Program-made: the position numbers and the translations under genes
Source: JALNXF01 sp964555845
GTDB lineage: Bacteria > Patescibacteriota > Gracilibacteria > BD1-5 > UBA2023
Direction of reading: 5' to 3'
Assembly: GCA_964555845.1 (NCBI GenBank)
Contig: CAZKUA010000020.1
Coordinates: 1 to 10,799, forward strand
Length of the DNA stretch: 10,799 nt
In this document: positions 1 to 7,977 of the stretch, in pieces
How the letters are laid out: each line of letters opens with the position of its first letter
Numbering within the stretch: the first letter of the stretch is position 1
Notes under the pieces: model-generated
Told to the model about the DNA's origin: nothing
Database searches by the model: none
The model's input: the letters and a program-made list of their open reading frames with translations, nothing else

Positions 1-34
1 TAGGTAAATGCCAAGATAATGGGAAGAAGAAAGG

Positions 35-66
35 AAAAAAGACTCACAAAATTGTGAGCTTTTTTA
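35..66. terminator. Bidirectional intrinsic terminator
   Basis: A run of A is followed by a 7-bp perfect stem (43-49 with 52-58, CTCACAA/TTGTGAG) and a run of T. The flanking A and T tracts make it work on both strands. On the minus strand it lies just after the prepilin stop codon. On the plus strand it would end a gene lying before the window. The first 34 bases are too short to assign to a gene. Confidence 0.8.
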
Positions 67-82
67 GTATTTAAAAACTACC

Positions 83-685
83 TTAATTAGTAATTCAAGT
101 TCCTATTTCTATTTTTCAGGTTCTTTTATCAAATTCAATTGTTTTAAAATTTGGCTGATATCATAATTTTATTTTAAATTTCACAAAAGTAGATGAATAA
201 GAAGTTCCACTAATTGTAGATCAACTAAGAGTTATATTATCTGGAGCTAGAAATATTTCTAGAGTTTTTCAAGATGAACTTGTATTTAATAGAGTTTCAG
301 ATGAACTAAAAAAATCAATTGACTTAATTGTGTACAGATTTTCTCAAAAATAAGGGTATTTTATTTCACTTCAAGTTCATAAAAGATTCAGTGAATTAAT
401 ATTGCTTCCTGTGTAATATTTTATATTTATACTTCAACTTGATATTGAAATTTTTGTAAAATCAGGATTTATTATACTAGTTCATGATTTTATTCATCTT
501 CAAATCTTAATATTTATTTTTTCTGTATCAATTGTAGAAATTACTTTATTTACAAATCTATCCATCTTTTCTCTTGAGCTTTTTTTATTGAAATCAAAAT
601 TTGTAGCCATTAAAGATAGTATTGACATTATTGTGATAACAATCATAATTTCAGCTAGCGTAAATCAACTCTTATTATTTTTCAT
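83..685 (-). CDS. Type IV pilin-like prepilin (N-methylation domain)
   Basis: A 200-residue protein read with UGA as Gly. It begins with a short basic leader, MKNNKSG, followed by FTLAEIMIVITIMSILSL. This is the class III prepilin signal: cleavage by a PilD-type peptidase after Gly7, N-methylation of Phe8, and the conserved Glu at mature position 5 (Glu12). The glycine before the cleavage site is itself a UGA codon. A hydrophobic helix of about 20 residues follows, then a Ser/Thr/Asn-rich globular part without a family I recognise. Proteins of this class assemble into type IV pili or type II secretion pseudopili at the cytoplasmic membrane. Length fits a major or minor pilin. It stands alone, with no assembly ATPase or platform gene beside it, so whether it is a major pilin or a minor pseudopilin cannot be decided. 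The ATG at 685 is the only start that keeps the leader intact. No Shine-Dalgarno is visible. Confidence 0.88.
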
Positions 686-712
686 ATTTAAATAGTTTTT
701 TTAAAAAAAATT

Positions 713-741
713 TTGCAAAAAATATAATTTTGTGCTATACT
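713..741 (+). promoter_or_regulatory. Sigma70-type promoter with extended -10
   Basis: TTGCAA at 713-718 and TATACT at 736-741 are separated by 17 bp, with TG one base before the -10 (733-734), an extended -10 element. Transcription would start near 748 and give an AT-rich leader of about 90 nt before the LPXTG protein gene. Confidence 0.7.
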
Positions 742-792
742 GTTTTTCGTATATTACACACGTATTATATTTATATTTGCTAATGTACAAAA

Positions 793-838
793 TTTAATTT
801 AATTTTTTACATTATTTAATTTTTAATTTAATTTTTTT
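793..838 (+). repeat. AT-only direct repeat in a 5' leader
   Basis: The 16-base string TTTAATTTAATTTTTT occurs at 793-808 and again at 822-837, ending at the start codon of the LPXTG protein gene. It lies in the predicted untranslated leader. It could be simple AT-rich drift or an unstructured ribosome landing region. Confidence 0.4.
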
Positions 839-1777
839 ATGAAAAATATAAAAAAGATTATTGCTCTAGTTTCTGTAGCTTTATTCATCCAAACAGTAGG
901 AGCTGCTACTTGAACTACAGTTACAACTGGAGGTACTACAGTTACTACTTCTGCTGATGCTTCTCTAGAATTACCAACTCCACCAAGATTGGTAAATAAA
1001 ACATCTACTTGAGTTACTCTTGAATGGGATAGCGTAAGTGCTGCTTCTGGATATATTGTCCTATATTCTAAAACATCAGTTGCTACTTCTACTGATCCAA
1101 ATGCTTTATATGACAATGAAACTGATCAAGTTGCTTGAACTTGAACTACAGTTTCTGGCTTAGAAGCAAACACAAAATATTATTTTGCTGTGGTTCCAGT
1201 GGATAAAGAATGAAACCAAGGAAGTACTTTCTCTAGTGAATTAAGTGTTTCAACTGATTCTTCTACTTCTACTGCAACTGGTGCAACTGCAACTTCATCA
1301 TCTAGCTTAGCTTTATCTGGAGTTACAGTTATTGATAATAAAACATTAGCTGTTCAATTTAATGCAATGCTTTGAGCAGAACCTATTACTTTAAAAATTA
1401 CTAAAACTTCTGATAATTCAGATATTGCTGTTTCAGAAATTGTACCTGATGCTACTTTAAAAGATACAGTTGCTGTTAAATTAAATACAGTATTAGACCC
1501 TTCATCTAGTTATTCTTTAACTGTAATTTCAGCTAAAGATGAAGCTTGAAATAATATTTCTGAAGGTGTTAATGGTATTAAAGAATTTACAACTTTAGCT
1601 ACTCTAGCTTCTGCTCCTGAATTAAATTCAGCATCATGAGCTACTATGTCTGGTGCAACTTTACCAGATGCTAAAGCCCTACCTGCTACTTGAACTAAAG
1701 AAAATTTAATAGTACTAGCTGCTTTAATTCTTTCTTTTGGAATAGTTTTTATTTACAGAAGAAAATTTGTTAAATAA
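839..1777 (+). CDS. LPXTG-anchored surface protein with Fn3 and Ig-like domains
   Basis: A 312-residue secreted protein. Residues 1-22 form a signal peptide (KNIKK, hydrophobic core, cleavage near VGA). Residues about 47-138 look like a fibronectin type III domain: PPRLVNKTSTGVTLEWDSV, then GYIVLYS, then LEANTKYYFAVVPVD. Residues about 158-253 look like a bacterial Ig-like domain of the SbsA/Big_5 kind, ending in SLTVISAKDEAGN and EFTTLA. A Thr/Ser/Ala linker separates the two. The C terminus has a complete sortase sorting signal: LPATG at residues 281-285 (1679-1693), a hydrophobic helix, and the tail RRKFVK. Nine of 20 glycines are UGA, including the G of LPATG, where a sortase would cut between Thr and Gly. 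The protein is therefore expected to be covalently fixed to the cell wall and probably mediates adhesion or stacking. It is a single-gene unit with its own promoter and terminator. No sortase gene is in the window. Confidence 0.85.
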
Positions 1778-1793
1778 TAGAATTCTATAAAAC

Positions 1794-1822
1794 AAAAAAG
1801 ACCGAGAGATCGGTCTTTTTTT
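1794..1822. terminator. Intrinsic terminator after the LPXTG gene
   Basis: A strong GC stem, AGACCGA at 1799-1805 pairing with TCGGTCT at 1810-1816 around a GAGA tetraloop, is preceded by A6 and followed by T7. It lies 17 bp past the stop codon. Confidence 0.92.
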
Positions 1823-1825
1823 ATT

Positions 1826-1858
1826 TTGACTTGATAATTTTGTCTTAAATATTATATT
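1826..1858 (+). promoter_or_regulatory. Probable promoter of the yggT-ftsW operon
   Basis: TTGACT (1826-1831) pairs with TATTAT (1850-1855) at 18 bp. Alternatively TTGATA (1831-1836) pairs with TATATT (1853-1858) at 16 bp. Either would place the start near 1862-1866, about 25-30 nt before the first ATG. It lies directly behind the previous terminator, where a new promoter is needed. Confidence 0.5.
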
Positions 1859-1889
1859 AAATAAGATTTAAATTTTAAGATTAAATTTT

Positions 1890-2174
1890 ATGATGATAAT
1901 TGATTACTTACTTCTTGTTATTTTAATTTTTCTCAATCTTATTGAGTGGGTTATAATTATAGATATAATTTTATCTTGGGTTCAATTGCTTTGAATTCGT
2001 GTCCAAATCAAATGGATTCAATCAATAACTTGACCAATTTATATGAAAATTAGAAAATATTTACCAACAACTTTTTGACCAATTGATTTTTCGCCAATTG
2101 TAATATTTTTTATTATTCAAATAATTAGCAATATCATACTTAATTTAAGACCATCTTTATTAACTTTTTTCTAA
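1890..2174 (+). CDS. YggT family integral membrane protein
   Basis: A 94-residue, very hydrophobic protein with two membrane segments (about residues 4-36 and 69-87) separated by a short basic loop. The diagnostic part is the junction before the second helix: YLPTTFGPIDFSPIVIFFII matches the YggT pattern of a P-rich turn, then D(L/F)SP and a hydrophobic helix. YggT proteins are small membrane proteins of poorly known role, often located near cell division and cell-wall genes. That fits here, because the next gene starts 3 bp after this stop and encodes an FtsW-type protein, so the two are almost surely cotranscribed. A second ATG directly follows the first (1893), so the start could be one codon later. 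Its glycines in GIRV, TGP and FGPID are all UGA. Confidence 0.8.
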
Positions 2175-2177
2175 AAA

Positions 2178-3401
2178 ATGAAGACTAAAACAATTGATTA
2201 TACATTATTTTTTATATTCTTTTCACTAGTGGTTTTTTGAATGATTATGATAAGCTCGGTAAGTGTTTATCCATCATTTAAAGTAACTTCTTTAATGCCA
2301 AAAGATTCAATGTTTGTGAAATATTTCCCAAATGCTTTTTATTTTTTCAAGAGTTTAGCTCATACAATTATAAGTATAATTTTATTTATTGTAATAACTA
2401 AAGTTCCATATAAAATTTTTGAAAAATATGCTCGCCAAATTTTTGCAGGAGTGCTGATATTTCTAGTTATAGTACTTCTTGTCGGAGTTACTTATAATTG
2501 AGCGAAATGATGGATAAATGTGCCATTTGTGCCTTTTTCTCTGCAACCCGCGGAATTCTTAAAATTAGGTCTTATTATATATTTGGCATATTTTCTCAAA
2601 AGAAAAAAGAATGAAATAGCTGATTTACATAATGGATTTTATCCATTTATGGCAATAGTTGGAATTGTAGTTTTACTTTTGTGATTACAACCAGATTTTT
2701 GAACAATACTTATAGTTGTGCCAATTGCTGTAATTTTATTTTTTATTTGAGGATGAAATATTAGGCATTTACTCGCCATTGCTTTAATATTTTCAATATT
2801 TACAGTATTTGTATATTTTATATGAAAAGTGAGCTCAGGTGGGGAGAGAAACACATTTTCTTATATAACAGAAAGATTTGATAATTTTTTAACGAGCAAT
2901 CAAACTTCTATCCAAAATAAAACTATTAATTTCCAGACAAAACAATGATTAATAGCCATTTGAAGCTGATGATTTTTTGGGCTTGGATTTTGAAAATCTA
3001 TCCAAAAGTTCTGATATTTGCCAGAAGTTCAGTGAGATTTTATATTTTCTGTAATTGCGGAAGAGTTGTGATTTTTATGAATAATATTTCTAGTGTGATT
3101 ATATTTAGTTATTGCATATAGATGATTTTATATTTCTTCCAATGTATCTGAACCATTTTGAAAATATCTAGCCGCCGGAATTACAACCTGGATAATGATT
3201 CAAACTTTTGTAAATATCTGAGTTAATTTAAATATTATACCACTAACCGGAGTAACTTTGCCTTTTATAAGCTACGGAGGATCTTCACTTATGTCGCTTA
3301 TGATATGAGTTTGAATTTTACTAAATATATCACGTGATGTAAATTATGAGAGTATTACACCATCAAATTCTAAATTTTTTAGAAGAAAAAAAGTTATTTA
3401 A
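2178..3401 (+). CDS. ftsW: SEDS peptidoglycan polymerase, FtsW type
   Basis: A 407-residue polytopic membrane protein of the SEDS family (FtsW/RodA/SpoVE), which polymerises glycan strands from lipid II with a partner class B PBP. Landmarks in order are: GAKGWINVPFVPFSLQPAEF (residues 108-127, the family's GAxRW...QPSE motif), QPDFGT (171-176), LPEVQGDFIFSVIAEELGF (281-299), whose Asp287 matches the catalytic Asp of the large extracellular loop, and LPFISYGGSSL (361-371) near the last helices. The AEELG version and LPE-x3-DF spacing fit FtsW better than RodA. Length is typical. It is read with 23 UGA and 14 GGN glycines by hand count, and UGA encodes conserved glycines such as the G of QPDFGT. 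It follows the YggT gene by 3 bp with no Shine-Dalgarno, suggesting coupled translation. No PBP gene is adjacent. Confidence 0.9.
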
Positions 3402-3420
3402 GAAATTAAATAACTTTTTA
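3386..3420. terminator. Bidirectional terminator between ftsW and ferredoxin
   Basis: A perfect 13-bp stem, 3388-3400 with 3407-3419 (AAAAAGTTATTTA and its complement), has a 6-nt loop. The ftsW stop codon lies inside the left arm. The stem is AT-rich, so it is weaker than the others here, but it carries T tracts on both strands and sits between convergent genes. Confidence 0.7.
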
Positions 3421-3433
3421 ATTCGGGGTATTA

Positions 3434-3631
3434 TTATATCCAGCTTATAGCACTAACTGGACAAACGTTTATTGCATTATTTACATCTTGTTCGTTGTAT
3501 GTTTCACATATTTTTGCTTCTGATAAATTTTTATTATTATAGTCAAAATATTCTGAAGCTACAGATATACAAGCTCAACATCCAATACAATTATTATTTA
3601 CAAAAGGCCTTTTTGTTGCTTTATCACTCAT
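3434..3631 (-). CDS. Small single-cluster [4Fe-4S] ferredoxin
   Basis: A 65-residue cytoplasmic electron carrier. Cys15, Cys18 and Cys21 form CIGCGAC, and Cys57 in VCPVSAI supplies the fourth ligand, the arrangement of monocluster 4Fe-4S ferredoxins. Cys42 is extra. The residues between are acidic, as usual (SEYFDY, NEQD). The glycine between Cys18 and Ala20 is a UGA codon, a strong internal check of the genetic code because CIGCGAC is nearly invariant in the family. The gene ends in a terminator shared with ftsW and is divergent from thioredoxin across a 138-bp gap. Start ATG at 3631 has no Shine-Dalgarno. Its redox partner is not in the window. Confidence 0.9.
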
Positions 3632-3712
3632 AATTTATATTTTTAATTTTAAAAAAGTGAGTGCATTTTATGAATTTTATTTTATTAATCAAGTTGAAAT
3701 TATATAAAAAAT

Positions 3713-3740
3713 TTGTTTTTCATATAATTTTTCATATAAT
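3713..3740 (+). promoter_or_regulatory. Likely thioredoxin promoter
   Basis: TTGTTT (3713-3718) lies 16 bp before a perfect TATAAT (3735-3740). Start would be near 3747, about 23 nt before the thioredoxin ATG. A second TATAAT lies 12 bp upstream (3723-3728). On the opposite strand a TATAAT at 3704-3699 could serve the ferredoxin gene, but no convincing -35 accompanies it. Confidence 0.5.
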
Positions 3741-3742
3741 TT
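3716..3742. repeat. Tandem 12-bp repeat in a divergent promoter region
   Basis: Two copies of the string TTTTTCATATAATTT occur at 3716-3730 and 3728-3742, so the period is 12 bp. Each copy carries a TATAAT. It may be a duplicated -10 element or a binding site for a regulator of the divergent ferredoxin/thioredoxin pair. Confidence 0.6.
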
Positions 3743-3769
3743 AAGAATTATAATTTTATTTTAAAAAAT

Positions 3770-4087
3770 ATGTGAAAAGTAATAGAAACAACCGATGCTA
3801 ATTTTGCAAATGATATTGCGGCTTGAGTTAGTATAGTAGATTTTTGGGCAATTTGGTGTGGTCCATGTCAAGTAATGATTCCTCGTCTTGATGAGCTTGC
3901 TACTAAAATGTGAACTAAAGCAAAAGTAATGAAAATGAATGTAGATGAGAACGGACAAGTCCCTCAAACATTTTGAATAAGAGCAATTCCTACTATGATA
4001 ATTTTTAAAGATGGGAAAGAAGTTGATAGAGTTTCTTGAATTCAGAGTGTAGATTTCCTCGTTTCAAAACTAGAATCTCATATTTAA
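3770..4087 (+). CDS. trxA: Thioredoxin
   Basis: A 105-residue thioredoxin, a general cytoplasmic disulfide reductant. It has the full fold signature: VDFWAIWCGPC at residues 23-33 with redox Cys30 and Cys33, the buried Asp24, FGIRAIPT with cis-Pro74, and FKDGKEVDRVSG at 79-90 before the last helix. Length is normal. Five of eight glycines are UGA, including the second codon (AUG UGA), so standard-code prediction loses the N terminus. UGA also encodes Gly69 of FGIRAIPT, a position where thioredoxins nearly always have glycine. The gene is a single unit, divergent from the ferredoxin and closed by a strong terminator. No thioredoxin reductase is in the window. Confidence 0.95.
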
Positions 4088-4097
4088 ATGATAGACC

Positions 4098-4134
4098 CAT
4101 TCGACTCCACTTCATTTCGCTCAGAGTGACGAAT
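4098..4134. repeat. REP-like imperfect palindrome
   Basis: ATTCGACTC (4099-4107) and GAGTGACGAAT (4124-4134) are imperfect inverted arms flanking a centre that contains TTTCGCTCA. The string is much more GC-rich than its surroundings and resembles dispersed intergenic repeats of the form TTCGACTCC...CGCTCAGAGTGAC that I recall from other bacterial genomes. It lies in the 3' untranslated region of thioredoxin. Dispersal in this genome cannot be seen from one copy. Confidence 0.5.
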
Positions 4135-4135
4135 T

Positions 4136-4167
4136 AAAAAATGCCCGAAATTTTCGGGCATTTTTTA
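4136..4167. terminator. Bidirectional terminator, thioredoxin and 720-aa gene
   Basis: The arms ATGCCCGAA (4141-4149) and TTCGGGCAT (4153-4161) form a GC-rich hairpin flanked by A5 and T6. It lies between convergent genes and can serve both. Confidence 0.93.
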
Positions 4168-4173
4168 TTGTTT

Positions 4174-6336
4174 TTATCTAAACCCATATGGCGGGGTCAC
4201 TTCTATTAAAGGATTAAATTTAATTTCTAAATTAGTGGCAGCAAATTGATCAGCTTGTTGCTGGGTAAGTAAATTAGTAGAACTAATTCATGTTTTTCTT
4301 ATACATTTAAGATCATAACGCATAGCATTTTCTATATTACATGAACTTAAGAAAGATGGACATTTTCACGTTACAGACCCTCAAATTGTATTATTTGAAA
4401 TAACAGATCAAAAGATTGTTAGTTTTTCCGCTGATGTGTCAGATAGAGTATAAGAATTATTTCAAGTATATGTAGAAACTCATTTATCGACAAAAATATT
4501 TGCATCAACTTTAGAAATACTTTTGTTGATATAAATATCTCATCATATATTTTTATCATCTTTTAAAGCAATTATTCCTAATATAGAGCTACTGTTTTCA
4601 TAATTAATATTTCATTTTACATAAATATTACCTCATTTAATTATGATAGTTTTCACTCAACTCAATTTACTATTAGCAGAATCAATAGTTATAAGTTTAT
4701 TGGATTCATTTGAAAGATCATAATAAATAACAGAGTTATTATTTAATTTCGTGGCTGGAATATTGGCAAAATTAGAAAGATTTGAAATTGTTTTTATAGA
4801 ATTATCAGTACTACTAACTCATTTAATTAATTCATAAGTATTTTTTCTAACAGATAAATATAATTCATTTTTGATATTTTTATCAAAATATCCAACATTT
4901 CAATTCGTTGAAACATTTGAACAATAATATCTTACAGTCGGTGGAGTATTTGGTTGAGCTGGATTATTAGTATTGGCTGTTAAATTATTTGCTTGAGATA
5001 TATTATTACTTGTTGTAGTATTAATTACAGTAGTACCAGTTTTTGCAATATTTGTATTGTTAACCGCACCTGTAGAAGTGCTATCTAATGATGATGTATT
5101 ATTGTACGTTATAATTCCAGATCTTGGTGTTGGCATAAGTCACATAAAACCAGGATTATTGGTACATCCATAAATCCAAGATCAATCAGATAATTGCTGA
5201 GCTCCAGCATAATTTACTGATGGGTTATAGGCTCATGCTCATCATTGCATTTGCCATATCAAATTATTATAACTATCATAAGCCACTTGAGTTTCAGGAC
5301 TTGTAACTCAATATTTACTAGCAGTTAGAGCAAGATTTGCTCAGCTTACAGCCATTTCATAGTTATGAACTGAATCTGTAACTATTCTAAAAGTAGATCA
5401 ACCTGGTAAATTAAAATTCATTGTAATATTTGAGGTTTTAAACACATCTGTATTATCTCAATTAACCGCAGTAAAAACTCAATTAGAAGTATTTAGAGAT
5501 CATATTACAACACCTTTTGCATCTTTGACAGTTCAATTAGTACTAATAGTTCACATTCATCATTCATAATACCGAGTAGATGATATTAAATTAGTTATAG
5601 CATCAGCATTTATTGAATTTACAAGTGAAGAATATTGAGGATTTTGCTGAGCCATAAGTTTAGTTGCAGCCGCTATTGTTTCAGCATCAAATCATCAAGC
5701 TGCAGCAGAGCTGGCTATCATTTCTGGACTAAGTCAATTAGCTAGTTGTGTTTTTATCCAATCTGCTCATTGCTGAACTGTAATTACTGTTCAGCGTGAG
5801 TTTACAGCCACATCTTGTTTTATAAGATTTTGCACATAAGTTGTATTAATTGTTACTCAAGGTATTGTGTTAGCTACTTTTGTAATTTGGTCTAGAGTAA
5901 ATCAAGCTGCAACTGCCATTTGCGCAATTTCTTCGTTTGTTTTTCAGGCGGCAGCTTGCGCTTTCATCCAATCAGCTCATTCAGCCACTGTAATACTAGC
6001 TCAATTAAGTGATGTAATTACTTGAGTTACTGGTGCTGGAGGTGGTGTTGGTGGCATAGGAGGTTCAAAATAAGGAGGTGAATATACCGGTGCTGGCTTG
6101 TTTGGTGGAGCCATATAAGAGGTGGCAGTTCAGGCAGGAAGACTTAGGGCGCTGTCCATTTGTGAAGCTGGTACTCAATATGCATTTGCTGCTGCGGCAA
6201 TATCTTGAGCTGTGGCTCATTTTGCAACCATAACATCTACAGCTGCTTTAATTTCAGCATTAGTGTAAGCAAGAGAAATATTTGTACTTAATATACAACT
6301 TATTCAAGTTGCAATAATTAATAATAATTTTTTCAT
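4174..6336 (-). CDS. Secreted repeat and linker surface protein, 720 aa
   Basis: A protein I do not recognise by name. Residues 1-23 are a signal peptide (MKKLLLIIATGISCILSTNI, then SLA). Three related helical hairpin repeats follow at about 26-63, 117-156 and 187-228. The last two begin VAEGADWMK/VQQGADWIK, with a core like G-x5-IA-x4-AGF-x4-I. A proline-rich hinge (76-103) separates repeats one and two. A region of beta character (255-400) is followed by an Asn/Thr/Ser-rich linker (410-467). The C-terminal part (about 560-655) has short beta strands in a ladder-like pattern: IIIKGGNIYVKGNINYEN, then GGDIYINKSI, then GSVISNNTIGGS, suggesting a solenoid. There is no LPXTG or membrane anchor at the C terminus. 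Most glycines are UGA. It has its own consensus promoter and shares a terminator with thioredoxin. An adhesin or fibre component is likely, but this is inference. Confidence 0.85.
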
Positions 6337-6368
6337 ATAAACTTTATTAAAAAGTAAAAATCAGGAGT

Positions 6369-6397
6369 ATTATATTATATAAAATGTAAAATGTCAA
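6369..6397 (-). promoter_or_regulatory. Consensus sigma70 promoter for the 720-aa gene
   Basis: On the minus strand TTGACA (6397-6392) and TATAAT (6374-6369) are both perfect, with an optimal 17-bp spacer. Start would be near 6362, giving a leader of about 26 nt. The -35 box lies one base beyond the stop codon of the TPR gene. It is the strongest promoter in the window. Confidence 0.9.
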
Positions 6398-6398
6398 G

Positions 6399-7946
6399 CT
6401 ATTTAAAAATACTTTTTACATCCTTACTATTTGATTTATTACTTGAGAGTAAATAATCATGAGAAGATGTAAAAATTACACACATACTTTTTAAAGAATC
6501 ATCCAAAGAATTATTATCTCTCTTACAATCTTCTTTGACTTCCATAATTTTAACTAAAGATCCCAAATCAATTTTTCTAAATTCTTTTTTAATTAAAACA
6601 ATATCATTGATTTTTTGGTATAAATTAGCAGTCTTGCAGTCTTTATCTCAGATTTTACAGGTTTTTAATATATTTTTGTAAAAATTATTTTTATTTTTCC
6701 ATAAATTTAAATAATCACTTAGATCAGAGTTTTTTAATACATATGAAAAATCGCTTCCCGTTTTGTTGATTTCCTGCTCTAAAATAGCTAAATTTTGATA
6801 ATTAAGAGGAGATTTTAATAATTCGTTAAGGTAGTATATTGAATTATTTTTTTCTTGTTTTTTTGAGTAGAGTCTTACCAAATGGATCATAGTTCTCTGT
6901 TTTGTAACAACTTTCTCATTATCAAATAAATTAGTATCAGTATCTATGAAATATTTCAGATTATTTGTATGATTGAAAATAGCCTTATTAATATCACCCG
7001 TAGCTTCTTTTAATAAAGCGATAAATTCCAATATAATAGAGGAATTGGGGTCATACGAAAATGCTTTTTTAGCTTCTATTTCAGCCAGAGATAGGCTATT
7101 TTTGTCTATTTTTCAATAAAAATATACCTTAGCTAAAGATAGATGACAGAATCCATAATTTGGCTTTAATTTTATACATTCCTGCGCATATTCTAGAGAT
7201 TTTTTTAAGTCTTCTTTTAAAAATGTAAGACTCGAAAGACTATAATATAGCTCTCATAAGTCTTCTTTATTTGTAATTTGTGTTACTAATTTTTCACCTA
7301 TTTTAATAGCTTCATCATATTTTGATAACATACCCAAAGTTCTAAACAAAAGACGATTTATAAATTTATCATTTTCATCTATTTTAACGGCCTTACTTAG
7401 ATATTTAAGCGACCCATACGGATTTCCTTCAAGCATATAGGTATGAGCAATTCATCAGAGAGTTTGGATGTCTAATGTATTATCTCATCAAGATAATTCC
7501 AGAGATTTAAAATAAGATTTTAGAGCATCACTATATTTTCTATTTATCTCATATCAAAATCCAAGCACCCTATAATATTCTGGATAATTTCATTTTTGTT
7601 CTTCTTTAATTTCATCAAGTAATTTCTTTCATTTCTTAAAAAATTCATCCTGCGTATTCTTACTTTCTCACTCTAGAAAATAAACATAGGCCTTTCTCAC
7701 TAAATACATCATTTTCTCATCTGGAGTCGAGGCATTTTTTAACATAGTATCATAATATTTTTGCACCTCATCAAATTTTTGATCATCTATAAGTGCCTCA
7801 ATTTTTTCTTCTTGAGATAAATTATTCTCTACAATTTTACTTTTTTCTGGAATAGTGATTTTATTTCACTTCTTATAATTTAATCAGAAAAGAATTCAAA
7901 CTAAAACAATAATTGTTAGTGAAATTATAATGATTTTATTTTTCAT
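6399..7946 (-). CDS. Membrane-anchored TPR repeat protein
   Basis: A 515-residue protein with a single N-terminal membrane segment (KNKIIIISLTIIVLVGILFG) and no clear cleavage site, so it probably stays anchored with the rest exposed. From about residue 50 to 330 it is made of helical pairs of TPR type, for example YYRVLGFGYEINRKYSDALK followed by SYFKSLELSG, then GSLKYLSKAVKIDEN, KYDEAIKIGEKLV, SLEYAQECIKLKPNYGFCHL and AEIEAKKAFSYDPN. The remaining part is helical and Lys/Asn-rich with a few Cys (C-terminal DCKTAN, DCKRDN, MCVIF). TPR proteins act as scaffolds; the partner is unknown. The gene starts 31 bp after the stop of the large surface protein and lacks an obvious promoter, so it is likely cotranscribed with it. 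Apparent stops within it are all UGA glycines, such as FYGKID and ELSGGDN. Confidence 0.85.
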
Positions 7947-7977
7947 AAAGAAAAAGTTAAAATAAATAAAATATTTT

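Noticed and set aside
1..74. Possible C terminus of a plus-strand gene entering from the left edge
   Set aside because: One frame stays open to 72 but runs through the terminator hairpin and reads as a Lys-rich string with no recognisable pattern.
823..1116. Minus-strand open frame across the start of the LPXTG gene
   Set aside because: It lies antisense to the signal peptide and Fn3 coding region and has no family features.
839..3401. Numerous in-frame TGA codons suggesting pseudogenes or frameshifts
   Set aside because: The frames continue perfectly through every TGA, with glycine expected at conserved positions. Real ends are TAA or TAG.
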